This document shows positions 1 to 7,352 of a stretch of DNA of 17,368 nt, piece after piece (position 1 is the first letter of the stretch; each line of letters begins with the position of its first letter). The notes under the pieces are model-generated. The model had not been told where the DNA came from and ran no database searches. It saw nothing but the letters and a program-made list of their open reading frames with translations. The DNA lies in NCBI GenBank assembly GCA_944385305.1, contig CALWWS010000250.1, forward strand, positions 1-17,368, given 5' to 3'. Made by a program: the position numbers and the translations under genes. Source of the DNA: an uncultured Oscillospiraceae bacterium. GTDB taxonomy: Bacteria; Bacillota; Clostridia; Oscillospirales; Oscillospiraceae.

Positions 1-858
1 GGCATTGCGGCCATGCAGGCCGTTCCCACCGCTCAGATGCGTGTGGAAGAGGTCGTGTCCGCCTGGCAGGCGGAGCACCGGCCCGCTCTGGAGCTGACCC
101 AGGGGAGCGGGCTCACTGAGCCAGACGCTCTGCAGGCCGCCGCGCAGACCGCAGCCGCTCTCTATGACCTGGAGCCGGAGCGGCTGGCGGGATACAGCGG
201 GCTGACCAACCAGGAGGATCTGGCACAGGTCGGAAGTCAGGCCGCTGTACAGTTGCACAGCACAGCACAGCGCAGCTCCTGCCGCATTGAGCTCACCAAC
301 CGGCCCGCGGCGGAGTTCTCCGATGTAAAAGCGGGGGACTGGCAGTTTGAGCCCGTACAGTTTACCGCAGTGCGGGGGCTGTTTACCGGGACGGGCGGCG
401 GAGCCTTTTCCCCGGATGCGGGAATGACCCGCGGCATGCTGGTCACCGTCCTCCACCGGCTGGAGGGGAGCGCCACGCCAGGCTCCAGCGGTACCTTCCA
501 GGATGTACCCGGAGATGCCTGGTACGCGCAGGCCGCGGACTGGGCGGCCGAGGCGGGAATCACCGCCGGTACCGCAGCCGGACGGTTTGAGCCCCAGCGC
601 GCCGTCACCCGGGAGATGCTGGCCCTGATGCTCTACCGCAGTGCGGGCAGCCCGGCGCTGTCCGGAGCAGAGACCGGGCTGGAGCGCTTTCCGGATGAGG
701 GGCAGGTATCCCCCTGGGCCCGGCAGGCCATGGTCTGGGCATGCGCCGTCGGCGTTCTCAACGGCGACGACCAGGGCCGGCTGCTTCCCCAGGCAGGCGC
801 ATCCCGGGGCGAGACAGCCGCTATGCTCTCCCGCTTTATGGAGCTGACAATAATGTAA
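1..858 (+). CDS. SLH-domain surface protein, 3' part only
   Basis: The frame is open from the first base and has no ribosome binding site before the first Met (base 13), so the gene begins left of the window. Three S-layer homology repeats fill the C-terminal part, at about 313-463, 493-648 and 685-837. Each has the usual layout: an F-x-D-V or FPDE start with a tryptophan (DWQFEPVQF, AWYAQAADWAAE, PWARQAMVWA), a G-(I/V/L) turn, then F-x-P and a T/S-R-x-(E/M) helix. Such triple SLH modules bind pyruvylated secondary cell wall polymer and anchor an exported protein to the wall. The roughly 100 residues before the repeats are Ala/Gln-rich and not recognised, so the function of the exported part is unknown. 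The stop is TAA, followed closely by a strong terminator. Confidence 0.85.
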   Translation, partial: GIAAMQAVPTAQMRVEEVVSAWQAEHRPALELTQGSGLTEPDALQAAAQTAAALYDLEPERLAGYSGLTNQEDLAQVGSQAAVQLHSTAQRSSCRIELTNRPAAEFSDVKAGDWQFEPVQFTAVRGLFTGTGGGAFSPDAGMTRGMLVTVLHRLEGSATPGSSGTFQDVPGDAWYAQAADWAAEAGITAGTAAGRFEPQRAVTREMLALMLYRSAGSPALSGAETGLERFPDEGQVSPWARQAMVWACAVGVLNGDDQGRLLPQAGASRGETAAMLSRFMELTIM

Positions 859-885
859 AGTTATTATGCCTGTCACAGAAAAGGT

Positions 886-922
886 GCCCCGGTGGGAGCA
901 AACTCCCGCCGGGGCGCTTTTC
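886..922 (+). terminator. Intrinsic terminator of the SLH gene
   Basis: A 13-bp stem (886-898 with 903-915, one G-U pair, loop CAAA) is followed by GCTTTTC. It sits 28 bases after the SLH stop and before the next promoter. Its outer 12-base arms recur exactly, in inverted orientation, at 3359-3388. Confidence 0.85.
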
Positions 923-942
923 GCGGAGGGGAGAGCGGCCCG

Positions 943-971
943 TTGACGGAGTTTACCGTCTTGGCTATAAT
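943..971 (+). promoter_or_regulatory. Sigma-A-type promoter of the adh-bcp-yaaA unit
   Basis: TTGACG (943-948), a 17-base spacer and a perfect TATAAT (966-971) give a near-consensus vegetative promoter. Transcription would start near 978, leaving a leader of about 35 bases. No operator-like dyad is obvious around it, so expression may be constitutive and strong. Confidence 0.85.
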
Positions 972-1014
972 AAGGGCAGGATTTGCGCCATAAAATGATA
1001 CGGGAGGGATGTCT

Positions 1015-2055
1015 ATGCTGGCCTGTACCTATGTGGGACCGGGAGAGTTTCAGCTGCTGGACAAGCCCAGCCCCGCGCTGCTCCACCCCCAGGACGCTAT
1101 TGTGCGGGTTACCCTGGGCAGCATCTGCACCAGCGATCTCCATATTAAGCACGGCTCGGTGCCCCGGGCGGTTCCCGGGATTACAGTGGGCCACGAGATG
1201 GTGGGCGTGGTGGAGCGGGTGGGGGGAGAGGTAAACGCAGTATGCCCGGGTGACCGGGTGACGGTGAATGTGGAGACCTTCTGCGGGTCGTGCTTTTTCT
1301 GCCAAAAGGGCTGGGTGAACAACTGCACCCACCCGGACGGGGGCTGGGCTCTGGGCTGCCGTATCGACGGGGGACAGGCGGAGTATGTCCGGGTGCCCTG
1401 CGCCAACCAGGGGCTCAACAGGATTCCAGACGGGGTTACCGATGAGCAGGCCCTGCTGGTGGGAGATGTGCTGGCCACCGGCTACTGGGCGGCCGGCATC
1501 TCGGAGATTGCCCCAGAGGACACGGTGCTGATTCTGGGCGCGGGCCCCACGGGCCTTTGTACCCTCCAGTGCGTCCGGCTTTTCCGACCCCGCCGGATTG
1601 TGGTATGCGACTGGGATCCGCAGCGTCTGGCGTTTGTCCGGCGGCACTACCCCGAAGTGCTCACTGCTCCGCCGGAGCAAGTGGAGGAGCTGGTGATGGC
1701 CCACAGCGCCCACGGCGGGGCGGATGTGGTGCTGGAAGTGGCAGGCAGCCCGGACACCTTCCGCATGGCCTGGCAGTGCGCCCGGCCCAATGCCGTGGTT
1801 ACTGTGGTGGCTCTCTATGACGAGCCCCAGATCCTCCCCCTGCCGGAGATGTACGGGAAGAACCTCACCTTCAAGACGGGGGGTGTGGACGGCTGCCGCT
1901 GCGATGAGATTCTCGCCCACATCGCAGCGGGAGAGCTGGATACCGTTCCCCTCATCACCCACACCTACCCATTGAGCCGTATTCTTGAGGCGTATGATCT
2001 GTTTGAACACCGCCGGGACGGGGTCATTAAGGTGGCTATAATCCCGGACAATTGA
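1015..2055 (+). CDS. Zinc-dependent alcohol dehydrogenase (MDR family)
   Basis: A 346-residue medium-chain dehydrogenase/reductase, probably NAD(P)-dependent and cytosolic, oxidising or reducing an unidentified alcohol/carbonyl pair. Numbered from Met at 1015, the catalytic zinc ligands appear to be Cys38 (in CTSD), His60 with Glu61 (GHE) and Asp151, as in the Thermoanaerobacter secondary alcohol dehydrogenase. Unlike that enzyme it keeps the four structural-zinc cysteines (90, 93, 96, 104). The Rossmann fingerprint GAGPTG is at 175-180, followed by an acidic strand end (CDWD). An ATG at 1009 directly abuts the GGGAGGG at 1002-1008, whereas ATG 1015 lies seven bases from the core GGGAGG and is preferred. 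It is first in a unit with bcp (20-base gap) and yaaA. Sorbitol, threonine or butanediol dehydrogenase relatives share these motifs, so the substrate is not assigned. Confidence 0.88.
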   Translation: MLACTYVGPGEFQLLDKPSPALLHPQDAIVRVTLGSICTSDLHIKHGSVPRAVPGITVGHEMVGVVERVGGEVNAVCPGDRVTVNVETFCGSCFFCQKGWVNNCTHPDGGWALGCRIDGGQAEYVRVPCANQGLNRIPDGVTDEQALLVGDVLATGYWAAGISEIAPEDTVLILGAGPTGLCTLQCVRLFRPRRIVVCDWDPQRLAFVRRHYPEVLTAPPEQVEELVMAHSAHGGADVVLEVAGSPDTFRMAWQCARPNAVVTVVALYDEPQILPLPEMYGKNLTFKTGGVDGCRCDEILAHIAAGELDTVPLITHTYPLSRILEAYDLFEHRRDGVIKVAIIPDN

Positions 2056-2075
2056 GAGAAAAGGAGAGAAGAACG

Positions 2076-2537
2076 ATGCTGGAAGTGGGAACAAAAGCCC
2101 CTGATTTTACCTTGCCGGACAAAGAGGGGAAGCCGGTCAGCCTGTCGGATTTTTTGGGAAAGAAAGTGGTCCTCTATTTTTATCCCCGGGACAACACCCC
2201 CGGCTGCACCCGCCAGGCCTGCGCCTTTGCCCGCAGCTACAGTGAATTTGAGGGGAAGAACACGGTGGTTATCGGGGTGAGCAAGGACTCGGCGGCCTCC
2301 CACCTGAAGTTTGCCCAGAAGTATGAGCTGCCCTTTGTGCTCCTCTCCGATCCGGAGCTCCAGGCTATCCAGGCCTACGGCGTCTGGCAGGAGAAAAAGC
2401 TGTAGGGTAAGGTGAGCATGGGGGTGGTGCGCTCCACCTATCTCATCGACGAGCAGGGGATTATTGAAAAGGTAATGCCTAAGGTAAAGCCGGACACCAA
2501 CGCCCAGGAGATTCTGGACTACCTGGCCGGGGGTTAG
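2076..2537 (+). pseudogene. bcp: Bcp-type peroxiredoxin interrupted by an in-frame amber codon
   Basis: This encodes a thioredoxin-dependent thiol peroxidase of the Bcp/PrxQ family, which reduces peroxides and hydroperoxides. ATG 2076 follows AAAGGAG. Both expected cysteines are present in TPGCTRQAC, the peroxidatic Cys and the resolving Cys five residues later. At 2403-2405 codon 110 is TAG, just after GVWQEKKL. The same frame then continues with an intact family C-terminus (GKVSMGVVRSTYLID, then EILDYLAGG) and ends at TAG 2535-2537. Read through, the product is 153 residues, the normal family length. Relatives usually have Tyr, Phe or Met at this point, so one base change from TAC or TAT would explain it. 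The 109-residue product would lack the last core strands and helix, so it is probably inactive. A sequencing error or readthrough remains possible. Confidence 0.85.
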
Positions 2538-2554
2538 AGCGGCGGTGGAACGCC

Positions 2555-3331
2555 ATGCGGATTATAATTTCCCCCGCCAAGAAGATGCGGGTGGATACTG
2601 ACACGCTTCCCTGGAAAGACTTGCCCTGCATGATTGATAAGGCGGAAGTGCTTTACAGCGAACTCCGCTCCATGTCCTATGGGGAGCTGAAAAAACTCTG
2701 GGGGTGCAGCGACGCGATTGCTGAGCAAAATCTGGAGCGGCTGAAGACCTCCGACCTGCGCACCCGGCTGACTCCCGCTATTTTGTCCTATGAGGGGATC
2801 CAGTACCGCTATATGGCCCCCGGGGTGTTTACCCGGAAGGAGCTGGACTATGTACAGACCCACCTGCGCATTCTCTCCGGGCTCTACGGAGTGCTGCGCC
2901 CCTTTGATGGGGTGACGCCCTACCGGCTGGAGATGCAGGCAAAATTAAAAATCGGGAATGTAAAAGACCTTTACAGTTACTGGGGTGAAACGCTTGCAGA
3001 GAATCTCTGGCGGGAGAGCGACTGCGTGGTCAATCTGGCATCCCGGGAGTACGGCGACTGCGTTTCCCACTATCCCAGATCGGGGAAACAGCTTATCGGC
3101 TGTGTGTTTGGGGAAGAGATGGACGGCAGGATTGTGGAGAAGGGGACCCTGTGCAAAATGGCCCGGGGAGAGATGGTGCGCTACCTGGCGGAGATTGGAG
3201 CGCAGAATCCGGAGGAGCTGAAGGGTTTTGACCGGCTGAACTACGTGTTCTCTCCGAAGCACTCCACCCCGGAGCGCTATGTATTCATTCTCAGCAAGTC
3301 CTGTGGGAAACCCGGGAGCTGTGAGGCCTGA
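2555..3331 (+). CDS. yaaA: Peroxide stress protein YaaA (UPF0246/DUF328)
   Basis: At 258 residues this is normal length for the family. The N-terminal ISPAKKM motif (residues 5-11), the RPFDGVTPYRLEM block (115-127) and the C-terminal FSPKHSTPERYVFIL segment are all typical. In Escherichia coli YaaA limits intracellular unincorporated iron and DNA damage during hydrogen peroxide stress. The protein is cytosolic and binds DNA in structural work. The gene begins 17 bases after the broken bcp and has only a weak ribosome site (GGTGGA), so it may rely on translation or transcription from upstream. Its pairing with a peroxiredoxin fits a peroxide-defence role. It ends at TGA and faces cotJC across a shared hairpin. 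Confidence 0.92.
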   Translation: MRIIISPAKKMRVDTDTLPWKDLPCMIDKAEVLYSELRSMSYGELKKLWGCSDAIAEQNLERLKTSDLRTRLTPAILSYEGIQYRYMAPGVFTRKELDYVQTHLRILSGLYGVLRPFDGVTPYRLEMQAKLKIGNVKDLYSYWGETLAENLWRESDCVVNLASREYGDCVSHYPRSGKQLIGCVFGEEMDGRIVEKGTLCKMARGEMVRYLAEIGAQNPEELKGFDRLNYVFSPKHSTPERYVFILSKSCGKPGSCEA

Positions 3332-3350
3332 GCTTGGCCTGTGCAATGCT

Positions 3351-3392
3351 AAAAGTTTGCCCCGGCGGGAGAATTTTCCCACCGGGGCAATT
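3351..3392. terminator. Hairpin between convergent yaaA and cotJC, probably bidirectional
   Basis: Arms 3359-3370 and 3377-3388 pair over 12 bp with loop GAATTT. On the minus strand the hairpin carries a G-U pair and runs into AAACTTTTAG. On the plus strand it has a C-A mismatch and runs into AATTTATC. It therefore fits best as the terminator of cotJC and may also stop yaaA transcripts. U-tracts are modest on both sides. Confidence 0.7.
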
Positions 3393-3394
3393 TA

Positions 3395-3997
3395 TCAGCG
3401 CGATTTGTCGAAGGCAGGATTGGTGAAGTAGACGTTTTTCTGGTCCATCTTCTCCTTGGCCAGGCGCACCGCCTCGCCGAAGCGCTGGAAGTGCACGATT
3501 TCCCGCTCCCGCAGGAAGCGAATGACGTCGCTTACGTCCGGATCGTCGGACAGGCGCAGAATGTTGTCATAGGTAACCCGCGCCTTCGGCTCGGCGGCCA
3601 TATCCTCGGTGAGATCGCAGATGACGTCGCCCTTGACGCCGATGCCGGCGGCATTCCAGGGCGAGCCTGAGGCGGCGGTGGGGTAGACCCCTGTGGTGTG
3701 ATCCACGAAATAAGGGGCAAATCCGCCCTCGCGGATCTGATCCTCGCTCAGGTTGCGGGTGAGTTGGTGGACGATGGCGCCGATCATCTCCAGATGACCC
3801 AGCTCCTCGGTACCGATGTCGGTCAAAAGCCCCTTGAGCTCGGGATAGGGCATGGCATAGCGCTGGGACAGATAACGCAGGGAGGCGCCCAGCTCGCCAT
3901 CCGGCCCTCCGTACTGACTGATGATATAGGAGGCCAGCTTGGGATTGCAGTTGGCGATTTTCACCGGGTACTGCAGCTTCTTCTCATAGAAAAACAT
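3395..3997 (-). CDS. cotJC: Spore coat protein CotJC (manganese catalase family)
   Basis: A 200-residue protein that opens with FYEKKLQYPVKIANCNP, typical of CotJC. The four-helix Mn-catalase core shows likely di-manganese ligands Glu35 (GEL), Glu65 and His68 (TEELGHLE), Glu136 (AAEPKAR) and His169 (EREIVHFQRF). CotJC is a spore coat component of Bacillus and Clostridia, and in some species it has catalase activity, so it may protect the spore from hydrogen peroxide. Its ATG overlaps the TAA of the upstream gene by one base (TAATG), with GGAGGG just upstream, suggesting translational coupling. It is the last gene of the operon. Its normal length and intact ligands suggest it is functional. 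Confidence 0.93.
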   Translation of the reverse strand: MFFYEKKLQYPVKIANCNPKLASYIISQYGGPDGELGASLRYLSQRYAMPYPELKGLLTDIGTEELGHLEMIGAIVHQLTRNLSEDQIREGGFAPYFVDHTTGVYPTAASGSPWNAAGIGVKGDVICDLTEDMAAEPKARVTYDNILRLSDDPDVSDVIRFLREREIVHFQRFGEAVRLAKEKMDQKNVYFTNPAFDKSR

Positions 3998-4464
3998 TAC
4001 TTATCCCCTCCCTCCTGGTAGTTCCAGGGCCAGCTGTCGCCCAGCCAGGCGGACCAGCTCTTGGCATTGGCAGTGGCGGACTGGGTAAGAGGGCCGTTGG
4101 CCGCCTCATAGGCAGCGCGGGCCTGCTTCTCCAGGGCGGCGTACTGCTGGTAGAGGGTGAAGGCCTCTTTGTCGTCCTGGTGGGTGTCCAGATAGAGGCC
4201 CAGCTCATTGAGTACAAACTCCAGTGCCTGCAGCTCGGCCAGAGGGCCGCCCAGGGCCTTGACCGCCTGGGATTTGGCGTGGAAGGGAAGGTTAAGACCG
4301 GGGAAGAGGGTGCCGTTTTGCAGCGCGTCCTGCTGGGCGTAACGCTTGGAACCGGTCTGCTGGAAGGGAACATAGGGAACGGCCAGGGGTGCGCAGGGTG
4401 GCATGGTGCCGCAGGCGTCCCCGCAGAGGTTCTGGTCGGTTTCAGGGTTCTTGTCGGGATACAA
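3997..4464 (-). CDS. cotJA/cotJB: Fused CotJA-CotJB spore coat protein
   Basis: One 155-residue frame joins two proteins that are separate in Bacillus subtilis. Residues about 26-62 resemble CotJA (PYVPFQQTGSKRY, then GTLFPGLNLPF). Residues about 73-155 resemble CotJB (PLAELQALEFVLNELGLYLD with THQDD, a Tyr/Gln-rich helix and the C-terminal SWPWNY). There is no internal Met or stop at the junction near residue 70, so this is a genuine single frame. The N-terminus adds three cysteines (14, 18, 24). The start is TTG at 4464, seven bases after a perfect AAAGGAGG, and no better start exists. CotJA and CotJB act with CotJC in the coat, and CotJA is needed for CotJC assembly in B. subtilis. Fusion upstream of cotJC fits a fixed-ratio complex. 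Expression is presumably mother-cell specific. Confidence 0.85.
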   Translation of the reverse strand: MYPDKNPETDQNLCGDACGTMPPCAPLAVPYVPFQQTGSKRYAQQDALQNGTLFPGLNLPFHAKSQAVKALGGPLAELQALEFVLNELGLYLDTHQDDKEAFTLYQQYAALEKQARAAYEAANGPLTQSATANAKSWSAWLGDSWPWNYQEGGDK

Positions 4465-4533
4465 TGGGGTTCCTCCTTTGTTCTGGGGATTGGTGGGGCG
4501 TCCGGCTGAGGACCGTGGCGTCCCCTCCGCACC

Positions 4534-4541
4534 ATCCTATG
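4534..4541 (-). promoter_or_regulatory. Possible sporulation-type -10 element of the cotJ operon
   Basis: On the minus strand this reads CATAGGAT, which matches the CATA and final AT of the sigma-E -10 consensus CATACAAT. It lies about 70 bases before the cotJ start. No recognisable -35 is present at the expected distance, so this is a weak candidate. The same octamer occurs 5' of the Amidase_6 gene at 9207-9214. Confidence 0.25.
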
Positions 4542-4549
4542 TAAGTGCG

Positions 4550-4602
4550 GAGAAAAGGGGGACCGCGCCCAAACGCCTGAGTCCAGGCATTTGGGCGCGG
4601 TC
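4550..4602 (-). terminator. Terminator of the YhcH-family gene
   Basis: A long hairpin spans 4561-4602. Outer arms of 13 bp (4561-4573 with 4590-4602) and inner arms of 5 bp (4575-4579 with 4584-4588) are separated by a single C-A mismatch, and the loop is four bases. Read on the minus strand it ends in CCCCCTTTTCTCC, a moderate U-tract. It lies downstream of the 4649-5098 gene and shields the cotJ operon from readthrough. Confidence 0.75.
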
Positions 4603-4648
4603 TGTAAACAAAAGAGAACACGCACAAAGAAATAGAAGGAAAAGCTAA

Positions 4649-5098
4649 TTACAATTTTACTTTTACCACCAGGCGCTTGGTTGGGGCCACAGAACCGCAG
4701 GCCAGACGGGGTGCATGGTAGTCCTGGGGCCAGACGATGTAGAACATACCGGCGCGCACAGTTAAAGTGTCCCAGTCGCCGGTGAAAAACTGGATATCCG
4801 GCTCGTATTCCGACAGCTGCCTGACCTCGCCGCCCTCCAGCATGTAGCCCACCTTCTCGCCGCCCTCCAGCACATACTGGATATCGGCGTACTGCCGGTG
4901 TGTCTCCAGCTTGGCCTCGTGGGCGGGGAGGGTGTCCACGGTAAAAAGGGTGGCGTAGATATTGTCGCCGTCAATGTCCACCCGCTGGCTGGGCGTGAGG
5001 GAGTTGTGGTCCACATGAGCCATCCACTCAAGAGCCCGGCGGAACCGGTCCCCCAGGCCGTAGTAGAGAGGGGCGTTTTCAATTTTGTCCAGAACCAT
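4649..5098 (-). CDS. YhcH/YjgK/YiaL family cupin-like protein
   Basis: At 149 residues this is normal length for the DUF386 family, which has a double-stranded beta-helix fold. Conserved features are the ETHRQYADIQYVLEG block (residues 65-79, with His67 and the D-I-Q triad), the DIQFF strand (101-105) and FYIVWPQDYHAPRL (119-132, with His128), which are likely metal-binding positions. Family members are often found near sialic acid or sugar-acid catabolism genes and were once annotated as beta-galactosidase beta subunits, but the reaction is not firmly established. No sugar catabolism genes lie nearby, so the substrate cannot be inferred. ATG 5098 is chosen because AAGGAGG lies eight bases upstream. 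An in-frame GTG at 5119 lies upstream of that site and is rejected. It appears monocistronic. Confidence 0.88.
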   Translation of the reverse strand: MVLDKIENAPLYYGLGDRFRRALEWMAHVDHNSLTPSQRVDIDGDNIYATLFTVDTLPAHEAKLETHRQYADIQYVLEGGEKVGYMLEGGEVRQLSEYEPDIQFFTGDWDTLTVRAGMFYIVWPQDYHAPRLACGSVAPTKRLVVKVKL

Positions 5099-5124
5099 GG
5101 CGTCAGCCTCCTTTTTCACTCTTC

Positions 5125-5153
5125 ATCTTAACGCGGGCGGGGAGGAAAGACAA
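5125..5153 (-). promoter_or_regulatory. Probable promoter of the YhcH-family gene
   Basis: On the minus strand TTGTCT (5148-5153), a 17-base spacer and TAAGAT (5125-5130) each match the vegetative consensus at four of six positions. It points at the 5098 start with a short leader. It is back-to-back with the cwlD promoter, whose -10 lies about 30 bases to the right. Confidence 0.45.
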
Positions 5154-5181
5154 TAAGAATCTGTAAAAGGCGGGGGAAATG

Positions 5182-5190
5182 TGTTATAAT
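5182..5190 (+). promoter_or_regulatory. Extended -10 promoter of cwlD-radA
   Basis: TGTTATAAT forms a TGn-extended, perfect TATAAT (5185-5190). No good -35 is visible 17 bases upstream, which is usual for extended -10 promoters. Transcription from about 5197 would exclude an ATG at 5179 as the cwlD start. Confidence 0.6.
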
Positions 5191-5235
5191 GCTCTCGGCC
5201 TCCTCATATCAGTGGGTGAGAGGGGGGATGGGAGA

Positions 5236-5982
5236 TTGAAGCAGAAACTGTTAGGTCTTGTGCTGCTCTTTGCTCTGGCCGCTGCGGCGTGCAGTATGTT
5301 TGTCCGCTGGGAGGATGCCGGAGCGCAGGTTTTTACTGCCGGGAACAGCGAGGAGAAAACGCTGATTATCGACGCCGGACACGGCGGAGAGGACGGGGGA
5401 GCGGTCTCCCTCTCCGGCGTGCCGGAGAGCGGCCTGAACCTCTCCATTGCCCTGAAGCTGGATCAGCTGCTGGGACTGTGCGGGTATGCGCCCGTCCTGC
5501 TGCGCACCCAGGACGTCTCCCTGGGTACCCAGGGAGGCACCATACGGGAGCGCAAGACCTCTGATATCCGCAGCCGGGCGGAGCGGGTGGAGGCAGAGGA
5601 AAACGCAGTGCTCATCAGCATCCACCAGAATACCTTTCCACAGACCCAGTATTCCGGCGCCCAGGTGTTCTACGCGGATACCCCGGGCAGCCAGGAGTTT
5701 GCCAAGCTGACCCAGGAGATCCTCCGGCAGGCTCTAAATCCCCAGAATAACAGGCAGGCCAAGGAGATCCCGGACACAGTCTACCTGATGAATCACATCA
5801 CCTGCCCGGCTATTTTGGTGGAGTGCGGCTTTCTCTCCAACCCAGAGGAGGAGCAGCTGCTGATATCGGACGGCTATCAGACCAAGATCGCCCTGTCCCT
5901 AACCGCCTCCTGGCTGGCAATGGACCAGACGGAGGGGGAGGGAATGATGAATATACAGGAGGAGGCATTGCCCCCGACATGA
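5236..5982 (+). CDS. cwlD: N-acetylmuramoyl-L-alanine amidase CwlD
   Basis: An Amidase_3-domain enzyme that, in spore formers, removes the stem peptide from muramic acid so that muramic-delta-lactam can form in the spore cortex, a mark needed for germination. Numbered from TTG 5236 (248 residues), zinc ligands are His49 (DAGHGGEDGGA), Glu64 (PESGLNLSIALKL) and His130 (LISIHQNTF), and the catalytic Glu196 is in VECGFLSNPEE. The stretches GTIRERKTSDIRSR and YSGAQVFY are typical of CwlD rather than generic amidases. The N-terminus MKQK plus a hydrophobic run (5-20) is a signal peptide or anchor. TTG 5236 follows AGGGGGG at good spacing. GTG 5212 is an alternative, while ATG 5179 overlaps the promoter. 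Its TGA overlaps the radA ATG by four bases. Confidence 0.9.
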   Translation: MKQKLLGLVLLFALAAAACSMFVRWEDAGAQVFTAGNSEEKTLIIDAGHGGEDGGAVSLSGVPESGLNLSIALKLDQLLGLCGYAPVLLRTQDVSLGTQGGTIRERKTSDIRSRAERVEAEENAVLISIHQNTFPQTQYSGAQVFYADTPGSQEFAKLTQEILRQALNPQNNRQAKEIPDTVYLMNHITCPAILVECGFLSNPEEEQLLISDGYQTKIALSLTASWLAMDQTEGEGMMNIQEEALPPT

Positions 5983-7352
5983 AGGCAAAAACACTCTTTT
6001 ACTGCACAGAATGTGGAAATGAGACCCCAAAGTGGGTGGGGAAGTGCCCCGCCTGCGGGGCGTGGAACACGGTGGTGGAGCGGCCTGTCCAGGAGAAAAG
6101 GCGACCGGCTGCCGCCGGGCGCCCGGCGGCAGGTGGCGTGCGCCCCGCCGGCCGGCCCAGGGCCATGGACGAGGTGGAGACCACCACCGAACTGCGCTTT
6201 AAAACCGGCATGAGCGAGCTGGATCGGGTGCTGGGCGGGGGAGCGGTCAAGGGCTCTCTGGTACTGGTGGGTGGCGCTCCCGGCATTGGAAAATCTACGC
6301 TGATGCTGCAGATCTGCCACAATTTGTGCCGGTTTGCCACGGTTTTGTATGTATCCGGGGAGGAGTCGGAGCGGCAGATCAAGCTGCGGGCAGAGCGGCT
6401 GCATGTCCACAGCCAGGGACTCTATCTGCTCTCCGAGACCAATCTGGAGGACATTGTGGAGTCGGTGAATGAGCTCCAGCCCGACGTGCTCATTGTGGAC
6501 TCCATTCAGACCCTGTACAACGGGGACATCAGCTCAGCCCCGGGCAGCATCGGCCAGGTGAAGGACTGCACCATGGCCCTGATGCAGCTGGCCAAGGGGC
6601 AGGGGATTACCGTATTTGTCATCGGCCATGTAAACAAGGAGGGCTCCATTGCCGGCCCCAAGGTGTTGGAGCACATGGTGGACTGCGTGCTCTACTTTGA
6701 GGGAGAGCAGCAGATGTCCTACCGTATTCTCCGGGCGGCAAAAAACCGCTTCGGCGCCACCAATGAGATTGGCGTGTTTGAGATGGGGGACGGCGGCCTG
6801 GTTGAGGTGCCAAACCCGTCGGAGATGCTGTTGGCCGGCCGCCCCCTGGACGCGCCCGGCACCTGCGTGACCTGTGTGATGGAGGGCGTGCGGCCTGTTC
6901 TGGCAGAGGTGCAGGCCCTGCTGGCTCCCACCAGCTTCAATGTGCCCCGGCGCACCTCCAACGGCTTTGACTTCAACCGGGTCAACCTGCTTCTGGCAGT
7001 GCTGGAGAAGCGGGGCGGCCTGCTGGTGAGCACCTGTGACGCCTATATCAACGTCATCGGCGGACTGTTTTTGGACGAGCCTGCCGCCGACCTGGCTATG
7101 GTGGTGGCTTTGGCTTCCAGCTTCCGGGACAAGCCGGTGCCCAGCGATCTGGCGGCAGTGGGCGAGGTGGGACTCACCGGTGAGCTGCGCTCGGTGAACG
7201 CCCTGTCTCAGCGCCTGTCCGAGGTGCGGCGCATGGGCTTTACCAAGTGCCTGATTCCCGCACGTAGCGGCGGCAAGGAGATTATACCGCCCGACGGGCT
7301 GCAGCTCATCCGGGTGCGCAATATCCGGGAGGCGCTGGCTGCGATTCTTTAG
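5979..7352 (+). CDS. radA: DNA repair protein RadA
   Basis: At 457 residues this is full length. Domains in order are a C4 zinc finger (Cys9, 12, 23, 26, in CTECGNETPKWVGKCPACG), a Pro/Ala/Arg-rich linker (37-62), a RecA-like ATPase with Walker A GGAPGIGKST (98-107) and Walker B VLIVDSIQT (170-178), the RadA-specific KNRFG motif (255-259), and a Lon-protease-like C-terminal domain containing GEVGLTGELR (395-404). RadA is a DnaB-like branch-migration helicase that helps process recombination intermediates. ATG 5979 overlaps the cwlD stop as ATGA. The AGGAGGAGG site lies about 13 bases upstream, rather far, so coupling to cwlD translation is likely. Neighbouring of radA with cell wall or sporulation genes is common in Firmicutes. 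Confidence 0.96.
   Translation: MKAKTLFYCTECGNETPKWVGKCPACGAWNTVVERPVQEKRRPAAAGRPAAGGVRPAGRPRAMDEVETTTELRFKTGMSELDRVLGGGAVKGSLVLVGGAPGIGKSTLMLQICHNLCRFATVLYVSGEESERQIKLRAERLHVHSQGLYLLSETNLEDIVESVNELQPDVLIVDSIQTLYNGDISSAPGSIGQVKDCTMALMQLAKGQGITVFVIGHVNKEGSIAGPKVLEHMVDCVLYFEGEQQMSYRILRAAKNRFGATNEIGVFEMGDGGLVEVPNPSEMLLAGRPLDAPGTCVTCVMEGVRPVLAEVQALLAPTSFNVPRRTSNGFDFNRVNLLLAVLEKRGGLLVSTCDAYINVIGGLFLDEPAADLAMVVALASSFRDKPVPSDLAAVGEVGLTGELRSVNALSQRLSEVRRMGFTKCLIPARSGGKEIIPPDGLQLIRVRNIREALAAIL

Noticed and set aside
2403..2537. TAG reassignment or pyrrolysine insertion in bcp
   Set aside because: Several intact genes here end in TAG, the position is normally Tyr, Phe or Met rather than a catalytic Lys site, and no pyl genes are visible. 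A nonsense mutation or an error is simpler.
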